From positions 48,004,573 to 48,068,572 of the forward strand of contig JACMZG010001870.1 in the NCBI GenBank assembly GCA_018340805.1: a DNA stretch of 64,000 nucleotides, given 5' to 3'. Below the pieces are notes generated by a model. That model searched no databases, was not told the origin of the DNA, and worked only from the letters and a program-made list of their open reading frames with translations. Position 1 is the first letter of the stretch. The number at the start of each line of letters is the position of its first letter. Positions 33,263-45,586 of the stretch are shown piece by piece. Source of the stretch: Microvelia longipes (Eukaryota; Arthropoda; Insecta; Hemiptera; Veliidae). A program made the position numbers and the translations under genes.

Positions 33263-34012
33263 AGCAGCAGAGTGGTCACCAGTTTTTGATTAACGGTGAA
33301 GTCAATGGTTCACAATATTTAATCTTAAGTAGTTTATTTAATTAACCGTTGCAATTAACTGTTCACGATGCATCAATAAATTTAATGTAAATATGGAAAA
33401 TAAATAAATAAAGAAAAATCGAATACATTTGGACCATCTTCAGGAAATATACAACATTTGCAATAAATAAAATAACTAAGAAAATATTTAACGAAATAAA
33501 ATTTATTTAAACCCAACTTTTTTATCTTGGACAATAAATGCAAACACATGTGTTTTGTTTTAACTACATCTAGCTCATAGTATTGACTGAGTGTTAGCTC
33601 TAAAACACTAAGTACAGTGTTCACGCGTGATTAAGCGCAGTAAACTAGCGTAACACAATAGCCTGTGTGGGGTTTAAGAAACCATCTACACGAGATAGTT
33701 TTAATAATACCGAGTCGGTCAAGTTCTGTAAGTCTTTAAACGCCTTCAACCATAGAGTTATTATTACTAGAGAGGCATGGGCGTAGCCAGGGGGGTTCAA
33801 CTTTTGTCTTAAAAAATTAAATTTTTAGTTCGACATATTAACTTTGTAGTGATATTATTAGTAAAATAAAAACTAAAATGTCCCCCATATTTAGTCCAAT
33901 AATGATTTGTATTTTGTTTTATTCCTTAAGTCTATTTGAGTAAAACTAGTTTTTTAAGTGCTTTGTGTTTTTTAAACCAGACAAAAACATTATTTTAATA
34001 GTTTGTAATACG

Positions 34013-34013
<1 letters not shown>
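33263..34013. other. Unassigned AT-rich sequence
   Basis: No convincing ORF. The 80-codon minus ORF at 33382-33624 shows no recognisable motif. Confidence 0.35.

Positions 34014-34015
<2 letters not shown>

Positions 34016-34090
<75 letters not shown>
34016..34090. repeat. (TA)n microsatellite
   Basis: About 37 TA dinucleotides. Apparent Ile/Tyr-repeat ORFs here are artefacts. Confidence 0.95.
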
Positions 34091-34091
<1 letters not shown>

Positions 34092-34379
34092 TAGAGAATC
34101 ATGAGAATAAAATTAACAACTCAGTCAGAAGTCCAAAAATCTATTTTAAATTAATGTATCAAAGTCAAAACAAATATGAAATTGAAACAAAATATTTCTT
34201 TCATTGACATGAATATGCTATGTAATGTGTAGCGAAATATTGTCATATAATTTAGTAATTAACGTCCCATCAAGTGTCTTATCATAAATTAATATCAGTC
34301 TAATTAGAGAGTGTAAAATGTGAATAGATAAATTAAATAAAAAAGAGCAATACCCAAAATAAACCGATAGATAAGAACC

Positions 34380-35235
<856 letters not shown>

Positions 35236-35542
35236 GATATATACTAGAGGGGGCATAGCCTATCTCAATACATTGAGAGTCCTGAAACATCTTTTTGGAG
35301 CTCTCAGGGGCTCTGTGTAACCTCAATAAAACCTCCTCTATGAGTAAGTTAAGGTTATAAGAAATCAATTTTTTTCGGCTTCCTGCACATTGTTTGTGTT
35401 TTGATTTATATTTTCAGCATTCTACTTTATAATTGAATGTAATTTTGTTCTGTTCGTTTGATTATTGATAGTCGAAGGTGTTCTAGTTACTTTTTCGATG
35501 TTTCAAAATTCAACCAATAGGACCCTTCTAGTAATATATCTC
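35236..35542 (+). mobile_element. Family V MITE, most complete copy V3
   Basis: Starts tatactagagggggcatagc and ends 'aataggacccttctagtaat', so the ends are inverted CTAGAGGGG-type repeats next to TATA-rich flanks. This fits TA-target (Tc1/mariner-type) mobilisation. About 300 bp, non-coding. Related copies: 11962, 29846, 45303 and 55056. Confidence 0.75.
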
Positions 35543-36000
35543 TAAGCATTTTTTACTCACTTTGTGTTTGTTGTCGTGTAAACAAAGTAGAGACATTGAT
35601 ATGAATCATACAAAGGGGATAGATCGCAAAGAGGGGATGTTTTTGCGAGAATGAATCGATCGATCTGAATTGATCAGTGTCTTAGCGGCAATTTTACCCC
35701 AAAGTGATCAGAGTTAAGTTGGCGAACTCTTTTTGATCTCTTCTTAAGATTATTGAATAGGTAACCTCACGGTTTCCGGTATAACCTTTCAACAACAGCG
35801 TGCTTGGCCTTTGATTAAGTTTGATATACTCGTGTTTACTTTTAAAATCTTGTTTGTTTATTGTTTTCATGATTGTTAGTCCTACTAGAGCAGCAAATGA
35901 ACTTACGGAAAGACAATACAAAGCAAATAAGTCTTCTTTAGGCGTTTCGAAAGTAATTTAACATTTTGACAAAGAATCTCGTTAATCAAGATGTTAGAAA
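35543..36000. other. Unassigned sequence
   Basis: No gene recognised. A 75-codon minus ORF (35694-35921) has no identifiable motif. Confidence 0.35.
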
Positions 36001-36272
36001 TTTATAAGGTGATTCCATTCGATGTAAACAAACCAAACGCATTCGGAGGTTATAACCTGACGTTTTAATGAATGACGTGTGACGTTACAACAGGACTCGG
36101 TATAGGCCAAGGATCTTGAATAAAGGGGATGACGCATTAAGGAACTTTTCTGACCCCATGGAAGTTGTATTAGATAGAGAATATTGAGATTGTTACATTT
36201 GTGGTGCTTGTTAAGACATTTGTGCTTCGAAGAATCAGCTACCGTCGATACTTGCTGTTTGATATAAATATC

Positions 36273-36309
36273 CCTGGACCGGTTTCGGCATAACGCCATC
36301 ATCAGCAGG
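36273..36309 (-). ncRNA. Hammerhead ribozyme, minimal type I, intact core
   Basis: Read on minus: stem I strand CCTG (36309-36306), core CTGATGA (36305-36299), one extra T, stem II GGC..GCC (possibly GGCG/TGCC), GAAA (36286-36283), the palindrome ACCGGT forming a loop-less stem III, the cleavage triplet GTC, then CAGG (36276-36273), which pairs perfectly with CCTG. All invariant core bases are present. The unpaired T after the core and the very short stems would weaken a monomer. A stem III without loop suits a dimeric fold, as described for Penelope-type hammerheads. Confidence 0.65.
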
Positions 36310-36471
36310 CGGGGCAACACTCGAGCTCTCAACTAATAAAGTTAAATCAGTGATTAACTTCTAGTCTCAATGAGCACGACGAGCCCTCTGAAGATGGCTC
36401 GTCGTGCTCATTGAGACTAGAAGTTAATCACTGATTTAACTTTATTATTTGAGAGCTCGAGTGTTGCCCCG

Positions 36472-36508
36472 CCTGCTGGTGATGGCGTTATGCCGAAACC
36501 GGTCCAGG
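36472..36508 (+). ncRNA. Hammerhead ribozyme copy with core mutation
   Basis: Mirror copy of the minus-strand motif in the right arm, with the same stems and GAAA, but the core reads CTGGTGA (36476-36482). The A-to-G change at an invariant core position should abolish cleavage. Confidence 0.65.
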
Positions 36509-37027
36509 GATATTTATATTCAACAGCAAGTATCGACGGAAGCTGATTCTTCGATTGCTTCTTCAACTTGCGGTAAATACAACCTTTTTAATTTTAACAT
36601 TTGTGCTTACTTAATTATAAATTTTGGACTATACTTAGTCACTTAAGTGAGAGATAGTTTAAGCGTGTTTATAACCTTTTCAAGCAATAAACAATGGGAA
36701 ACCATTAAGAGGTAAGTTTGCATCTAAAATGTATACTTGTTGTAAAACTGTAAGCATGGAAGTTTGCACCAAGCATGTTCAGTTGGTTTTTGACGTGTGT
36801 GTTGTGTTGAATTCTATCTATTTTTTAGTTTTCGCTGGGGTCACTTTCTTGTATGGCCAATCGACTTAGTGCGTCATCCCCTTTATTGAAGATCCTTGGT
36901 ATAAGCGGTCAACATTAAAAATTACTACTTATTCCTGCAATGACGTCAATTCCGGACTATAATCTAACATGTAAAAAAAATTGTATTTCATTCATAAAAA
37001 CCCTCCAATTGAATCACCTTATAAATT

Positions 37028-37456
37028 CTATCAGCTTGATCGTTAATAAAGTTGAATATTTGTTTAGAAACGCATTAATGAAACCCTGCAAAAATAGACG
37101 ATTCAACTGAAAGTTGAAACAACGTACAAACGTACGTAGTTGCAACAACGTACTCTGATACAATAACAGCGTATTGAAACGTTAAAATAAAATGTTAAAT
37201 ATAAATGGTAAAACTGACAAAAATGTTGGAAGACCTTAGTCAATTGACCCACCTTTTATCAGCAAAGCCACCTCCATATTGAGACACGCCCACCGACAAA
37301 TTCCGTCAACTGGCCGGGATCAACATGTCGGAAAACGGCCTTTTGATTAGATCAATCTGAGTGGTACAAACTCGCGAACGTACCACAAGTAAGTAGGTAA
37401 AGCCTAAGGCCATGTTTGCTGACTCCTTTAGATGTAGGGATGTTCTATGTTATGAG
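37028..37456. other. Unassigned sequence before X2
   Basis: Contains repeated 'caacgtac' motifs near 37117-37152. The last 40 bases before X2 may be reverse transcriptase sequence continuing at 38152. TSD GTTATGAG occupies 37449-37456. Confidence 0.35.
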
Positions 37457-38143
37457 CAAGGATCTTGAATAAAGGGGATGACGCACTAAGTCGATTTGCC
37501 ATACAAAAACAGTGACCCCGTCGAGAACTAAAAAATATTGAGAATTCAACACGAAACACACGTCAAAAACCAACTGCACTGCATCATGCTTGGCACAAAC
37601 TGCGCATGCTTACAATTCTTGTAACAGCGCAGGTCTTAAATTTTAGAGGCAAACTTACCTCTTAAAGGTTTCAAATTATTTTTTTTAATTTTTTTTTAAT
37701 ATATCCTTTATTTATTATATTTTAATCAAACGTTTGTATTTTTACAAATAAAGTTTTTTGCCCACATAAAAAAGGAAAATTTTCTTGCGCTATTTGGGCT
37801 GTGGGCATTATTGCTTGAGAAGGTTATAAACACGCTTAAATTATCACTCACTAAAGTGGCTGAGTATAAATCAAAATTTAAAATTAAGTAACAACAAATG
37901 ACTTAACAAGCACCACAAATGTAACAATCACGAGAAGCATAGAAGAGAGTTGAGAAGCAAACTCGACAACTAAGCTCGACATAACCTGCGTTTGGCGTCT
38001 TTATTTCTATATAGTTATATAGAATATATACCTTCCCCATAGTTATGGGAAAGGTAAGTTTGCTCCTATTTCTCTATCTCATACAACTTCCATGGGGTCA
38101 GAAAAGTTTCTTAATGCGTCATCCCCTTTATTCAACATCCTTG
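37457..38143 (-). mobile_element. Family X hAT-like element X2, perfect 8-bp duplication
   Basis: The ends match X1 (CAAGGATCTTGAATAAAGGG and inverse), with GTTATGAG repeated exactly at 37449-37456 and 38144-38151. It is in the opposite orientation to X1 and provides the empty site for the Penelope insertion. No transposase is encoded; it would be mobilised in trans. Confidence 0.85.
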
Positions 38144-38171
38144 GTTATGAGTCCATAAGTAAAGTGATTTT

Positions 38172-39201
38172 GTGACAAATCCAAATTTAAGTAATATACA
38201 ACCTTCAGAAGAGACAGCAAGCTTCTCTATACCTCAAGGCACGGTCCTAGGACCAGATCTTTTTTCAGCTTATGTAGCAAAGTTCTGTAAGCTTAACTCA
38301 CCAGGATTAAGATTATTTGCATTTTGTGACGACACCATAGCAGTTTTTTTCCAGTAAAACGTGGGATCAAGTGCATAAGATTGCTTCAGAGGGTATGATT
38401 GTTGTAAGGGATTGGTTGGCTAAACACAATTTATCCCTTAATATCCAGAAAACACAATACCTAACCTTTTCTCCAACAAAAAAAAGTCAACCTATTTCCT
38501 CCATATTAAAAATACATGATGATCAATGTAACAATATTATGGCTTGTTCCTGCTTTAAATTGATTAAAGTAAATAAAATAAATTATCTAGGGGTAATTAT
38601 AGACCAACATTTAAGATGGGACCATCATATAAATCAGCTGACATCCAAACTTAGACAAACAGCATATGTGTTTCTATTGCTCCGAAATATGTGCAATATA
38701 AAAACCCTAAAATCCATTTATTTTGCCTTGGCACAGTCCTACTTGCAGTATGGTATAGTGAGTTGGGGCTCAACTTACCCCACCACATTACAGCCCTTAA
38801 TAAGCTCCCAAAATAATCTTATAAGAATAATGACTAGAGCTAAGAGATTAGATTCAGCAGCTCCACTGTATGAAAAATTATGCATACAACAGCTCAACCA
38901 ACTATACGAGTATAATCTACTTTTAATGCTGAAAAGAAATATACACTCATTTGAAGTAATCAAGCATCGAAAAAATACCAGAAATGAAACCCAGGGAAAA
39001 TTAAAATCACGACAGACTAAAATTAGTAAGGGTCAAACAGCCTGGCGTGCCAATGCTATTCAATTATTTAACTCGTTCAGTCAAGAAAATAGAGATAAAA
39101 TAAATCTACATTACAAATCATACAAAAAGTTTGTTAAATCCTTGTATGTTCTGTTCCTGAATCAAATAAAACTTAGTCTAGTCAATAAAAGTAGTGACTA
39201 G
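38172..39201 (+). pseudogene. Non-LTR reverse transcriptase, palm and thumb, broken
   Basis: The first part carries IPQGTVLGPDLF (the QG.. motif preceding the catalytic strand) and 'LFAFCDDTIAVF', where the usual A/F-ADD box reads CDD. After a one-base slip in a T run near 38350, the second frame (38371-39201) continues with 'LSLNIQKTQYLTF', 'NYLGVIIDQHLRWDHHI' and 'YGIVSWGSTYPTTL', the usual post-palm motifs. It ends at a natural stop at 39201. The endonuclease and the N-terminal half are missing; hAT-like X2 sits immediately upstream. The closest resemblance is to arthropod Jockey/Daphne-like polymerases. The frameshift and truncation make it inactive. Confidence 0.8.
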
Positions 39202-39862
39202 TTATAGTATAGTCTTATTAGTCATTAGCCGTAGTTAATTATAGTCATGAGAGATTTTAATAAATAATTGAAATAACAAAAGAAGTACGAGTATAATACT
39301 TGCACTATACCCTACCCTTTATCCTATACTTTCTATCTTATTCTCTTCTATGTATTTAATTTAATTTATTTTATTTTGTTTAATTTTATAATTAATTTTA
39401 ATATTTATTTATTATTTTTTAATATTTATTTATTATTATTATTTTTATTTTTATTTTTATATATATCATTTTCTTTTATGCATGGTAGAGGTTTTGATGG
39501 CCATATTTGTTTAAATTTTAATTGTTTTATGTTTGTTAAATACATAGATTAATGTTGTGTAACTTCGTTTTGTAACTTGTATAGTAACTTGTATTCTAAT
39601 GATTTTTAAAATAATATGTATAATATAGATTATAATTAATTGTACGTTTTCTAAATAGGTAAAATTGAAAGCAAAAAGTAAATTTTATTATATTTTATAC
39701 TATAATTTTAGAAAGTATATAGAATGAATATACACTGTACCTTTACTAATACTCCCCCTCACGACACAAGGCTTTGAGCCTTCTTGTGAGGGGTAAATTT
39801 TTCAACATTATATTATATTATATATTGTATTATTGAAATTATAAATAAATAAATAAATAAAA
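39202..39862 (+). mobile_element. Probable 3' UTR and tail of the non-LTR element
   Basis: AT-rich sequence after the stop. It holds a strong hairpin (ccccctcac..aaggctttgagcctt..gtgagggg, 39752-39792) and ends in (AAAT)n at about 39843-39862. A hairpin near the 3' end and a short tandem tail are common in these elements. Confidence 0.5.
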
Positions 39863-40622
39863 ATACAGGGTGAACGAACATATTATGTTTATTCCTTATG
39901 GTTTCTCTCTATTATTATATCTTCTTCATTGTCAACATACGATTCCATGTTAACATTGCATTTCACCTCGAGGCAATATAGTTGGTGCACTCGATTTTAC
40001 ATTATTATCGCACTGAATACAACACAAAACATTAATAAACAATAGGCCCCAGTAACAAACAGAATAAAATAAACTTAACAAAAGACAACTTTAGTGTTGA
40101 ATGATATGTCGTGAATGGAGTGATGGATGTACATATGTATGTAACGCGTTAATCATATGTAGTAGTCGTTTATGTGTTTGATTACTTTAAGAGCTCTGTG
40201 TATAGTACTAAGCCTCAAAATAACCTTCCTTTATCACCAAAGTAACAATAGCACAATGCAAGACCATCATCAGACCACACCACAAATCCATTTAGTCAAA
40301 TCTCATACCGTTTTACTGCCTCATAAAAAAATTGTTTTAAAACAGTATTTAACAACATGAAGCCTTCGACATATTGATCGCTACGTGACGTAGCCGCTAT
40401 GGCCGCTTCGCAGCCACGTCGTTGTTGCCACGTGGCATTTTCCCTTATTATTAGTTTTTTAAGAGGCGTACAGTCGCAATAAGATCGACTTTTCCAAATG
40501 TATCAGTCGATAAAAGAGAGTTATTTTCATAAACTTATATGTTTTGCGATGAAATCGTAAATAATGTTTTTTAAACAAGTTCTTTATTGTAAAAAAAACA
40601 AGTTTTTTAAAAAAAAATTAAA
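39863..40622. other. Unassigned sequence before the pogo element
   Basis: No gene recognised. The right end (40570-40620, 'aaacaagttctttatt') is a piece of the same dispersed sequence as 262-300 and continues after the pogo element at 41480. Confidence 0.4.
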
Positions 40623-40624
40623 TA

Positions 40625-41478
40625 CAGTCGGACCTCCATATAACGAACTTCTGTACAACGAAAGTCTCTATGTAACGAATTTTTTTAAGTTCCCTTGAAT
40701 TTTGTGTTTAAAAGTGTTTCTATTTAACGAAAAAAAATTCTATATAACGAACAAAATTTCCAGAAATATAGATAAAGACAAGACCCGCAAACTTTCAAGG
40801 AATTGACCAAAACGGCACTTCTGTTTTTCTGTAATTTCCCAGAACAATTATTTATTGATTCTCGCCCTGCCTTATTTAATTTTGCGAACTCTTTCTTTAC
40901 AATTTTCTATGAAATTAGGATTAACACAGCGTAGAATTAAAAAATCTTTCAGTTTTAATTTGGTATTCGGTCTGACCAGTTCGTTTGTGAAACTTTTTAT
41001 TTGTTTGTAAATCAAGTTTATTAAAATGTCAAAACGGAAATCGCTGTCCTTTTCTGAAAAATCAATTTATTAAAAGATTCTGACGATGGAGTCAAAAACA
41101 AAGACTTGTCTCTGAAGTATAAAATCGCTCCTAGTTCTATATCAACAATTTTAAAAAATGGGGAATCTATACTTAGGTTATACGAAACGAGTGGCGATTT
41201 AAAAAAAAGTTCTCGAGTATGCAAGAATGAAGACATTGATGACGCAATTTTACAGTGGGTGACATTGTTAAGGGACAAAAATATGCCTGACAGGACCGCT
41301 AATAAAAGAAAAAGCTGCTGAATATGCAACTGCGTGGTTATTATTCATCCTATATATCCATTAAATTATCATAAAATAGTACAGAGTTATTTATTTTTTC
41401 AATTTCTATACAACGAAATTTCTATATAACGAATTTTTTCACTTGAACCTTTAAGTTCGTTATATAGAGGTCCGACTG
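40625..41478 (+). mobile_element. pogo/Tigger-type element, TA duplication
   Basis: Inverted ends CAGTCGGACCTCCATATAAC and the matching right end, flanked by TA (40623-40624 and 41479-41480). The subterminal 'tataacgaa' motif repeats three to four times at each end. At 854 bp it is a deletion derivative keeping only the transposase N-terminus. Confidence 0.85.
41026..41321 (+). pseudogene. pogo transposase CENP-B-type DNA-binding region, broken
   Basis: Begins MSKRKSLSFSEK at 41026, breaks by a one-base shift near 41062, and continues with 'KNKDLSLKYKIAPSSISTIL' (first helix-turn-helix, psq type). It then has 'KNEDIDDAILQWVTLLRDKN' (second CENP-B helix-turn-helix) and stops at about 41321. 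In intact pogo/Tigger proteins these two DNA-binding domains precede a DDE catalytic core, absent here. The domain would bind the element's own termini. Confident at the family level from motif order. Confidence 0.7.
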
Positions 41479-41480
41479 TA

Positions 41481-42227
41481 TGTATTTTCCGTAAACCGGA
41501 TCCAGATTTTATAGATTGATTTTGAGTGATTTGTGTTCCTTTATTTTTATTTTACATATTTATTTATTTTTGTAATGAAATTTGGTAATTTTAGGGGTGT
41601 GAGGGGGTTAGTTTGGATTAAGGATAATTTCCAAATTTTTGGTTTGGGTATTTTAATGTTTATTTTTTTTTGCAGGATTTTCAAAAGATGATACTTTTTA
41701 TAGTGTTTTGAATAGGTTTATACTGTGAAGAGATTTTGCAGGAGTGTCAAAGAGGGTTTCCTATGCAGTCTGTGGACTGACTTGATGAATCAACCTGGCA
41801 TTTCCTGTAAAATTGAGGGAAACCACAGAAAACCTCAATTAGGTTGATTAGGGTGTAATGGTTATATTAGGATCATATTTTTTACGTTTGGGGGTTTAGT
41901 TGTTAGGGTTTGGTTTCAATATTATTTTTTCTTTGTAAATATGGTTAATAATAAAATTGATTAGTGAGTCTGTGGCTCACATCACATGGTACTATATGCT
42001 CATTTAATTTCAGCCCGATCGGATAAGTTACCAAGGTTAAGTGAATTATTTTGAATGTTTGAGTCGTTAATGTGGGTTAATGACGTCATACACATTTTAG
42101 AAACAATAGGATTCGAGACGACCTGACAAAGGTCGACTATTGAACGAATTTCTTTTAGCGAATTTTAAAAGAAAAAATGAGCTTATGAGGTTGGGATCAT
42201 GGAGAGGGTTTTTTTTATTTTTTAACA
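41481..42227. other. Dispersed GT-rich block and MITE-like remnant
   Basis: 41560-41720 is related to the retroposon at 256-533. 42120-42215 holds 'agcgaattttaaaa...gagcttatgaggttg', a motif also at 63100-63140 and 51930-51970. No gene was supported. Confidence 0.4.
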
Positions 42228-42585
42228 TTTTTCTTGACCCATTAGTTGTCCAGTAAGTGCAGTCCAGATATAGTTAATACTTTAAACTAGTTTTAAACAG
42301 AGGTTTCCAAGATGATTTTCTTTGCTTTTTAAACAAAATTTTTAAAGTTAATGATTTCCCCATCCGCCTCTTGGTCATTTTTAGGCGTATTACAAAAATA
42401 AGCAACTATTTATAAACATGTGACACAATTTAGATACCTTAGTCGTTATAAAGAGTAGATTATATGAATTCACTTCACTTCACTGATACTTTGATAAATA
42501 CTTCAAATTGTTTAGTCTGAACTCACCTGAAACATAAAATACATTGATTATTATTACAAATACCATTACGAGTACGAGCAGGAAT

Positions 42586-42592
<7 letters not shown>
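42228..42592 (+). repeat. Dispersed repeat R, copy 2
   Basis: Near-identical to 3617-3986, with few substitutions. It ends precisely at a (TA)n tract. Confidence 0.8.
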
Positions 42593-42668
<76 letters not shown>

Positions 42669-42670
42669 TA
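42586..42670. repeat. (TA)n microsatellite
   Basis: About 80 bp of TA with one interruption, following repeat R directly. Confidence 0.95.
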
Positions 42671-42847
42671 ATATATATATAATTGGGCTGGAATGTTTTA
42701 CACATACACTACTAGGTATGGTGTTTTTGTGTGAGTTCTCGATCAGTGAGTCCCTCTATCAAAATCAACCTCCCCCTCATAGCCTTGTTTACGTCGTCCT
42801 CAGAAAGCAAAATCATACGTACCATTATATGCTGTCACCCATTCAAA

Positions 42848-42893
42848 TATATATATATATATAATATATATATATATCCTATATAATATATAT
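42848..42893. repeat. Short (TA)n tract
   Basis: Interrupted TA repeat immediately upstream of a non-LTR fragment. Confidence 0.85.
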
Positions 42894-43031
42894 ATTGGTC
42901 CTATTATTTTTAATCAATTACCTAACCATATTAAATCTAATCTTTACTTCAAAGAGTACAAAAAAGATGTTATACTGTGGCTAAATCCGCCACCTACTAA
43001 AAACTCAAAACTTATATTTATATTTAACTAA
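42894..43031 (+). pseudogene. Non-LTR reverse transcriptase C-terminal tip
   Basis: A 45-codon frame containing 'IIFNQLPNHIKSNLYFKEY' followed by 'KKDVILWL', then a stop at 43029-43031. This is the 'YNxLPxxIKxxxxFKxxLKxWL' end of non-LTR polymerases. It is too short for the ORF list and is a 5'-truncated copy beginning at a TA tract. The sequence to about 43482 is probably its 3' UTR, ending in a (CTTAAT)n tail at 43459-43480. Confidence 0.6.
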
Positions 43032-43615
<584 letters not shown>

Positions 43616-44061
43616 TAGAAAACTTATCTTATAGACTTTTAAAACTTTCATGACTTGTAAAGTATATGCCCCATGCTGGAGTTAAATCTACATTAATTTC
43701 TATTACTCAACAAAAACACCTATAATAGAATATCTTCAGAAAGAATTGTTTTTTGTTATAATATTATATTCGTGAGAAAGTATCATACTTTAAGTACAAT
43801 GAAAACAAAAAAAACATCTCGATAATAAAGAGGAGACTTGAGAAAGATTGTCATCTCTATGTTTAGAATAATGTTCTCACAAAGCGTCGTACAACACTGT
43901 CTCTTGAAACCATCAATCTATTCTATCATCAACTAGAAAATTGAAGAGTTGCTATTGGACTAGAGGCTCTTTATATTTACTATTAGCTACTAATAGCAAA
44001 TTCCCTTTGAAAAAAATTTGACTCAGACCTATTAAGAAGTACATCTAAAATTTATTAGTAA
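43616..44061. other. Unassigned sequence
   Basis: AT-rich, with no gene recognised. Confidence 0.35.
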
Positions 44062-44318
44062 AAAATCGGGTACAGGGTACCTCGGAACTTTTCCTCATCA
44101 CATCGGATTCGCTACGCTCATCCTCCTTGCTTCCGACTCGCTTCGCTCATCCTTAGAGTATACAATTCGCCAAATTTATGCTGCAATATTCTTCGGACTC
44201 CCTTCGCTCGTCCTCAGATAGTAAATGCATCCGTTTTATTCTCAGCGGTAACTCATACACCACTGACCACGCTCAATGCTCCTTAATTTTTTATAATCCT
44301 CCAAAAATCATGGATATA
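44062..44318 (-). mobile_element. Family S copy S7 (3' part)
   Basis: Minus-strand tail (cgggtacagggtacctcgga), two 'gactcgcttcgctc'-type motifs, the 5S-like block at 44243-44292, then 'aaaaatcatggatatac', where it stops. Confidence 0.75.
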
Positions 44319-44382
44319 CATGTCAAAAATCCCCGAAACATATATATTTTTTTCGGGCGGCTGTACAGCACTTTACATCTTT

Positions 44383-45152
44383 AAAATATCGGGTACGGAA
44401 TACCTCGGAAGTTTTTCTCATCACATTAGATTCGCTACGCTCATCCTCCCTGCTTCGCTCGTCCTCAGAAGTACAGTTCGCCAAATTTATACTGCAACAT
44501 GCCTTTGGACTCGCTTCGCTCGTCTTCCAATAGTAAATGCATCCGTATCATTCTCAGCGGTCACTCGTACAGCACTGACCACTCTCAATACTCCTTAATT
44601 TTGATGATCCAACAAAAATCATGGATATACTTGTCGTATTGAAACGAAACTTTGTGTACTTATTTATAAAGTAAAGGTTTACACTTGTACTAAAGTTCAA
44701 CGTAATTGAATCACATCCTCATTTTTTACAATTTTTTAAAAATAGTGCACAAGTCATTCGATACAAATTGTACTAATGCTGATAATGAGATGAAACATAG
44801 CATAAATTATTGTTATGCATAGCCACATGCATGCCAAATCTCAATCTGATCGCATCATTTCCGCATTTTATGATTTTTCGAAATCTTTGTTAAATCTTTA
44901 CGTCATAAAAAAAATATTTTCCGGTAGACTGATTTTTTGTACAAAATTTCAACTCTCTAGCATGGATACACTAGGAGCTACAGTGATCGCAGACACACTC
45001 ACACACACATAAAGACAGACAACTTAGTGAAAACCACTCAGGGAGTCTATAAAACACCTGAAAGGGGATAATTCCGGTTTCATCCTGTTCGGATTATTTT
45101 GCAAACCCAACTTTTCCAATATACCTACGGTATAAGTGATGAAAACTTAAAA
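44383..45152 (-). mobile_element. Family S copy S8, near full length
   Basis: The longest uninterrupted minus-strand copy: tail at 44383, 5S-like block at 44557-44605, 'catggatatacttgtcgtat', 'aaattgtactaatgctgata', 'catgcatgccaaatctcaat', the CA block at 44995, 'cacctgaaaggggataattc', and the 5' end 'cctacggtataagtgatgaa' at about 45140. It is a useful reference copy of about 770 bp. Confidence 0.8.
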
Positions 45153-45164
45153 ATAAAATACATA

Positions 45165-45308
45165 AAATAAATATCGTTGCATTACGATATTTTAAGCATT
45201 ATAAATTGTAGTTTAACGTTTTTTATTAAAATTATGTTAAAAGTAGTCCTCGTCAACTAAATGTAGATTCTCGAATTCCCCTACCCTTTTGCCATCTAAG
45301 ACCGATAG
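45165..45308 (-). mobile_element. Family W fragment W3
   Basis: Inverted match to the interior of W1 (about 27160-27290: 'aaaatgcataaaatattgta', 'gtcctcgt' and 'tagattctcg' phrases). Both ends are missing and it runs directly into V4. Confidence 0.6.
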
Positions 45309-45586
45309 CATAGCCTATCACCAATACATTAAGATTCCTGTAACATTATTTTGGGGCTCTGTGTAACCTCATTGAAACCTCTTCTTAGAGTAAGTTAAGG
45401 TTATAAGAAATCAATTTTTTTCGGGTTCCTGCACATTGTTTGTGTTTTGATTTATATTTTCAGCATTTTACTATGTAATTCACTGTAACTTTGTTCTGTT
45501 TGTTTGATTATTGATATTCGAAGGTGGTCAGGTTATTTTTTCGATGTTTCAAAATTCAACCAATAGGACCCCTCTAGTAATATATG
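45303..45586 (+). mobile_element. Family V MITE copy V4
   Basis: Matches V3 from 'gcatagcctatc' to the right end 'ggacccctctagtaatatat'. The left terminal repeat is missing. Confidence 0.7.

Larger units (their letters stand above)
36228..36596. mobile_element. Penelope-like inverted dimer carrying hammerhead motifs
   Basis: Flanked by the 12-base duplication acatttgtgctt (36216-36227 and 36597-36608); X2 has the uninterrupted equivalent. Two arms of about 160 bp are inverted around a 10-bp centre (ctctgaagat, about 36384-36393). Each arm read outward carries a hammerhead-like motif. Penelope-like elements are known to carry hammerhead motifs in their terminal repeats and often insert as partial inverted copies. 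The assignment is therefore from family knowledge, since no coding sequence is present. Confidence 0.7.
36108..36898 (+). mobile_element. Family X hAT-like element X1, nested in Z1
   Basis: Inverted ends CAAGGATCTTGAATAAAGGG and its counterpart, flanked by 8-bp near-identical duplications GTATAGGC (36100-36107) and GTATAAGC (36899-36906). The 8-bp length and CA start fit the hAT superfamily. Non-coding. The central block 36228-36596 is a later insertion absent from X2. Confidence 0.8.
36001..37027. mobile_element. Family Z MITE Z1, host of two nested elements
   Basis: Inverted ends TTTATAAGGTGATTC and GAATCACCTTATAAA. With the X1 insertion and its duplication removed, its length is 228 bp, essentially that of the uninterrupted copy at 55591-55817 (227 bp). 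That copy also shows the empty site (cggtataggcggtcaac). Confidence 0.8.
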
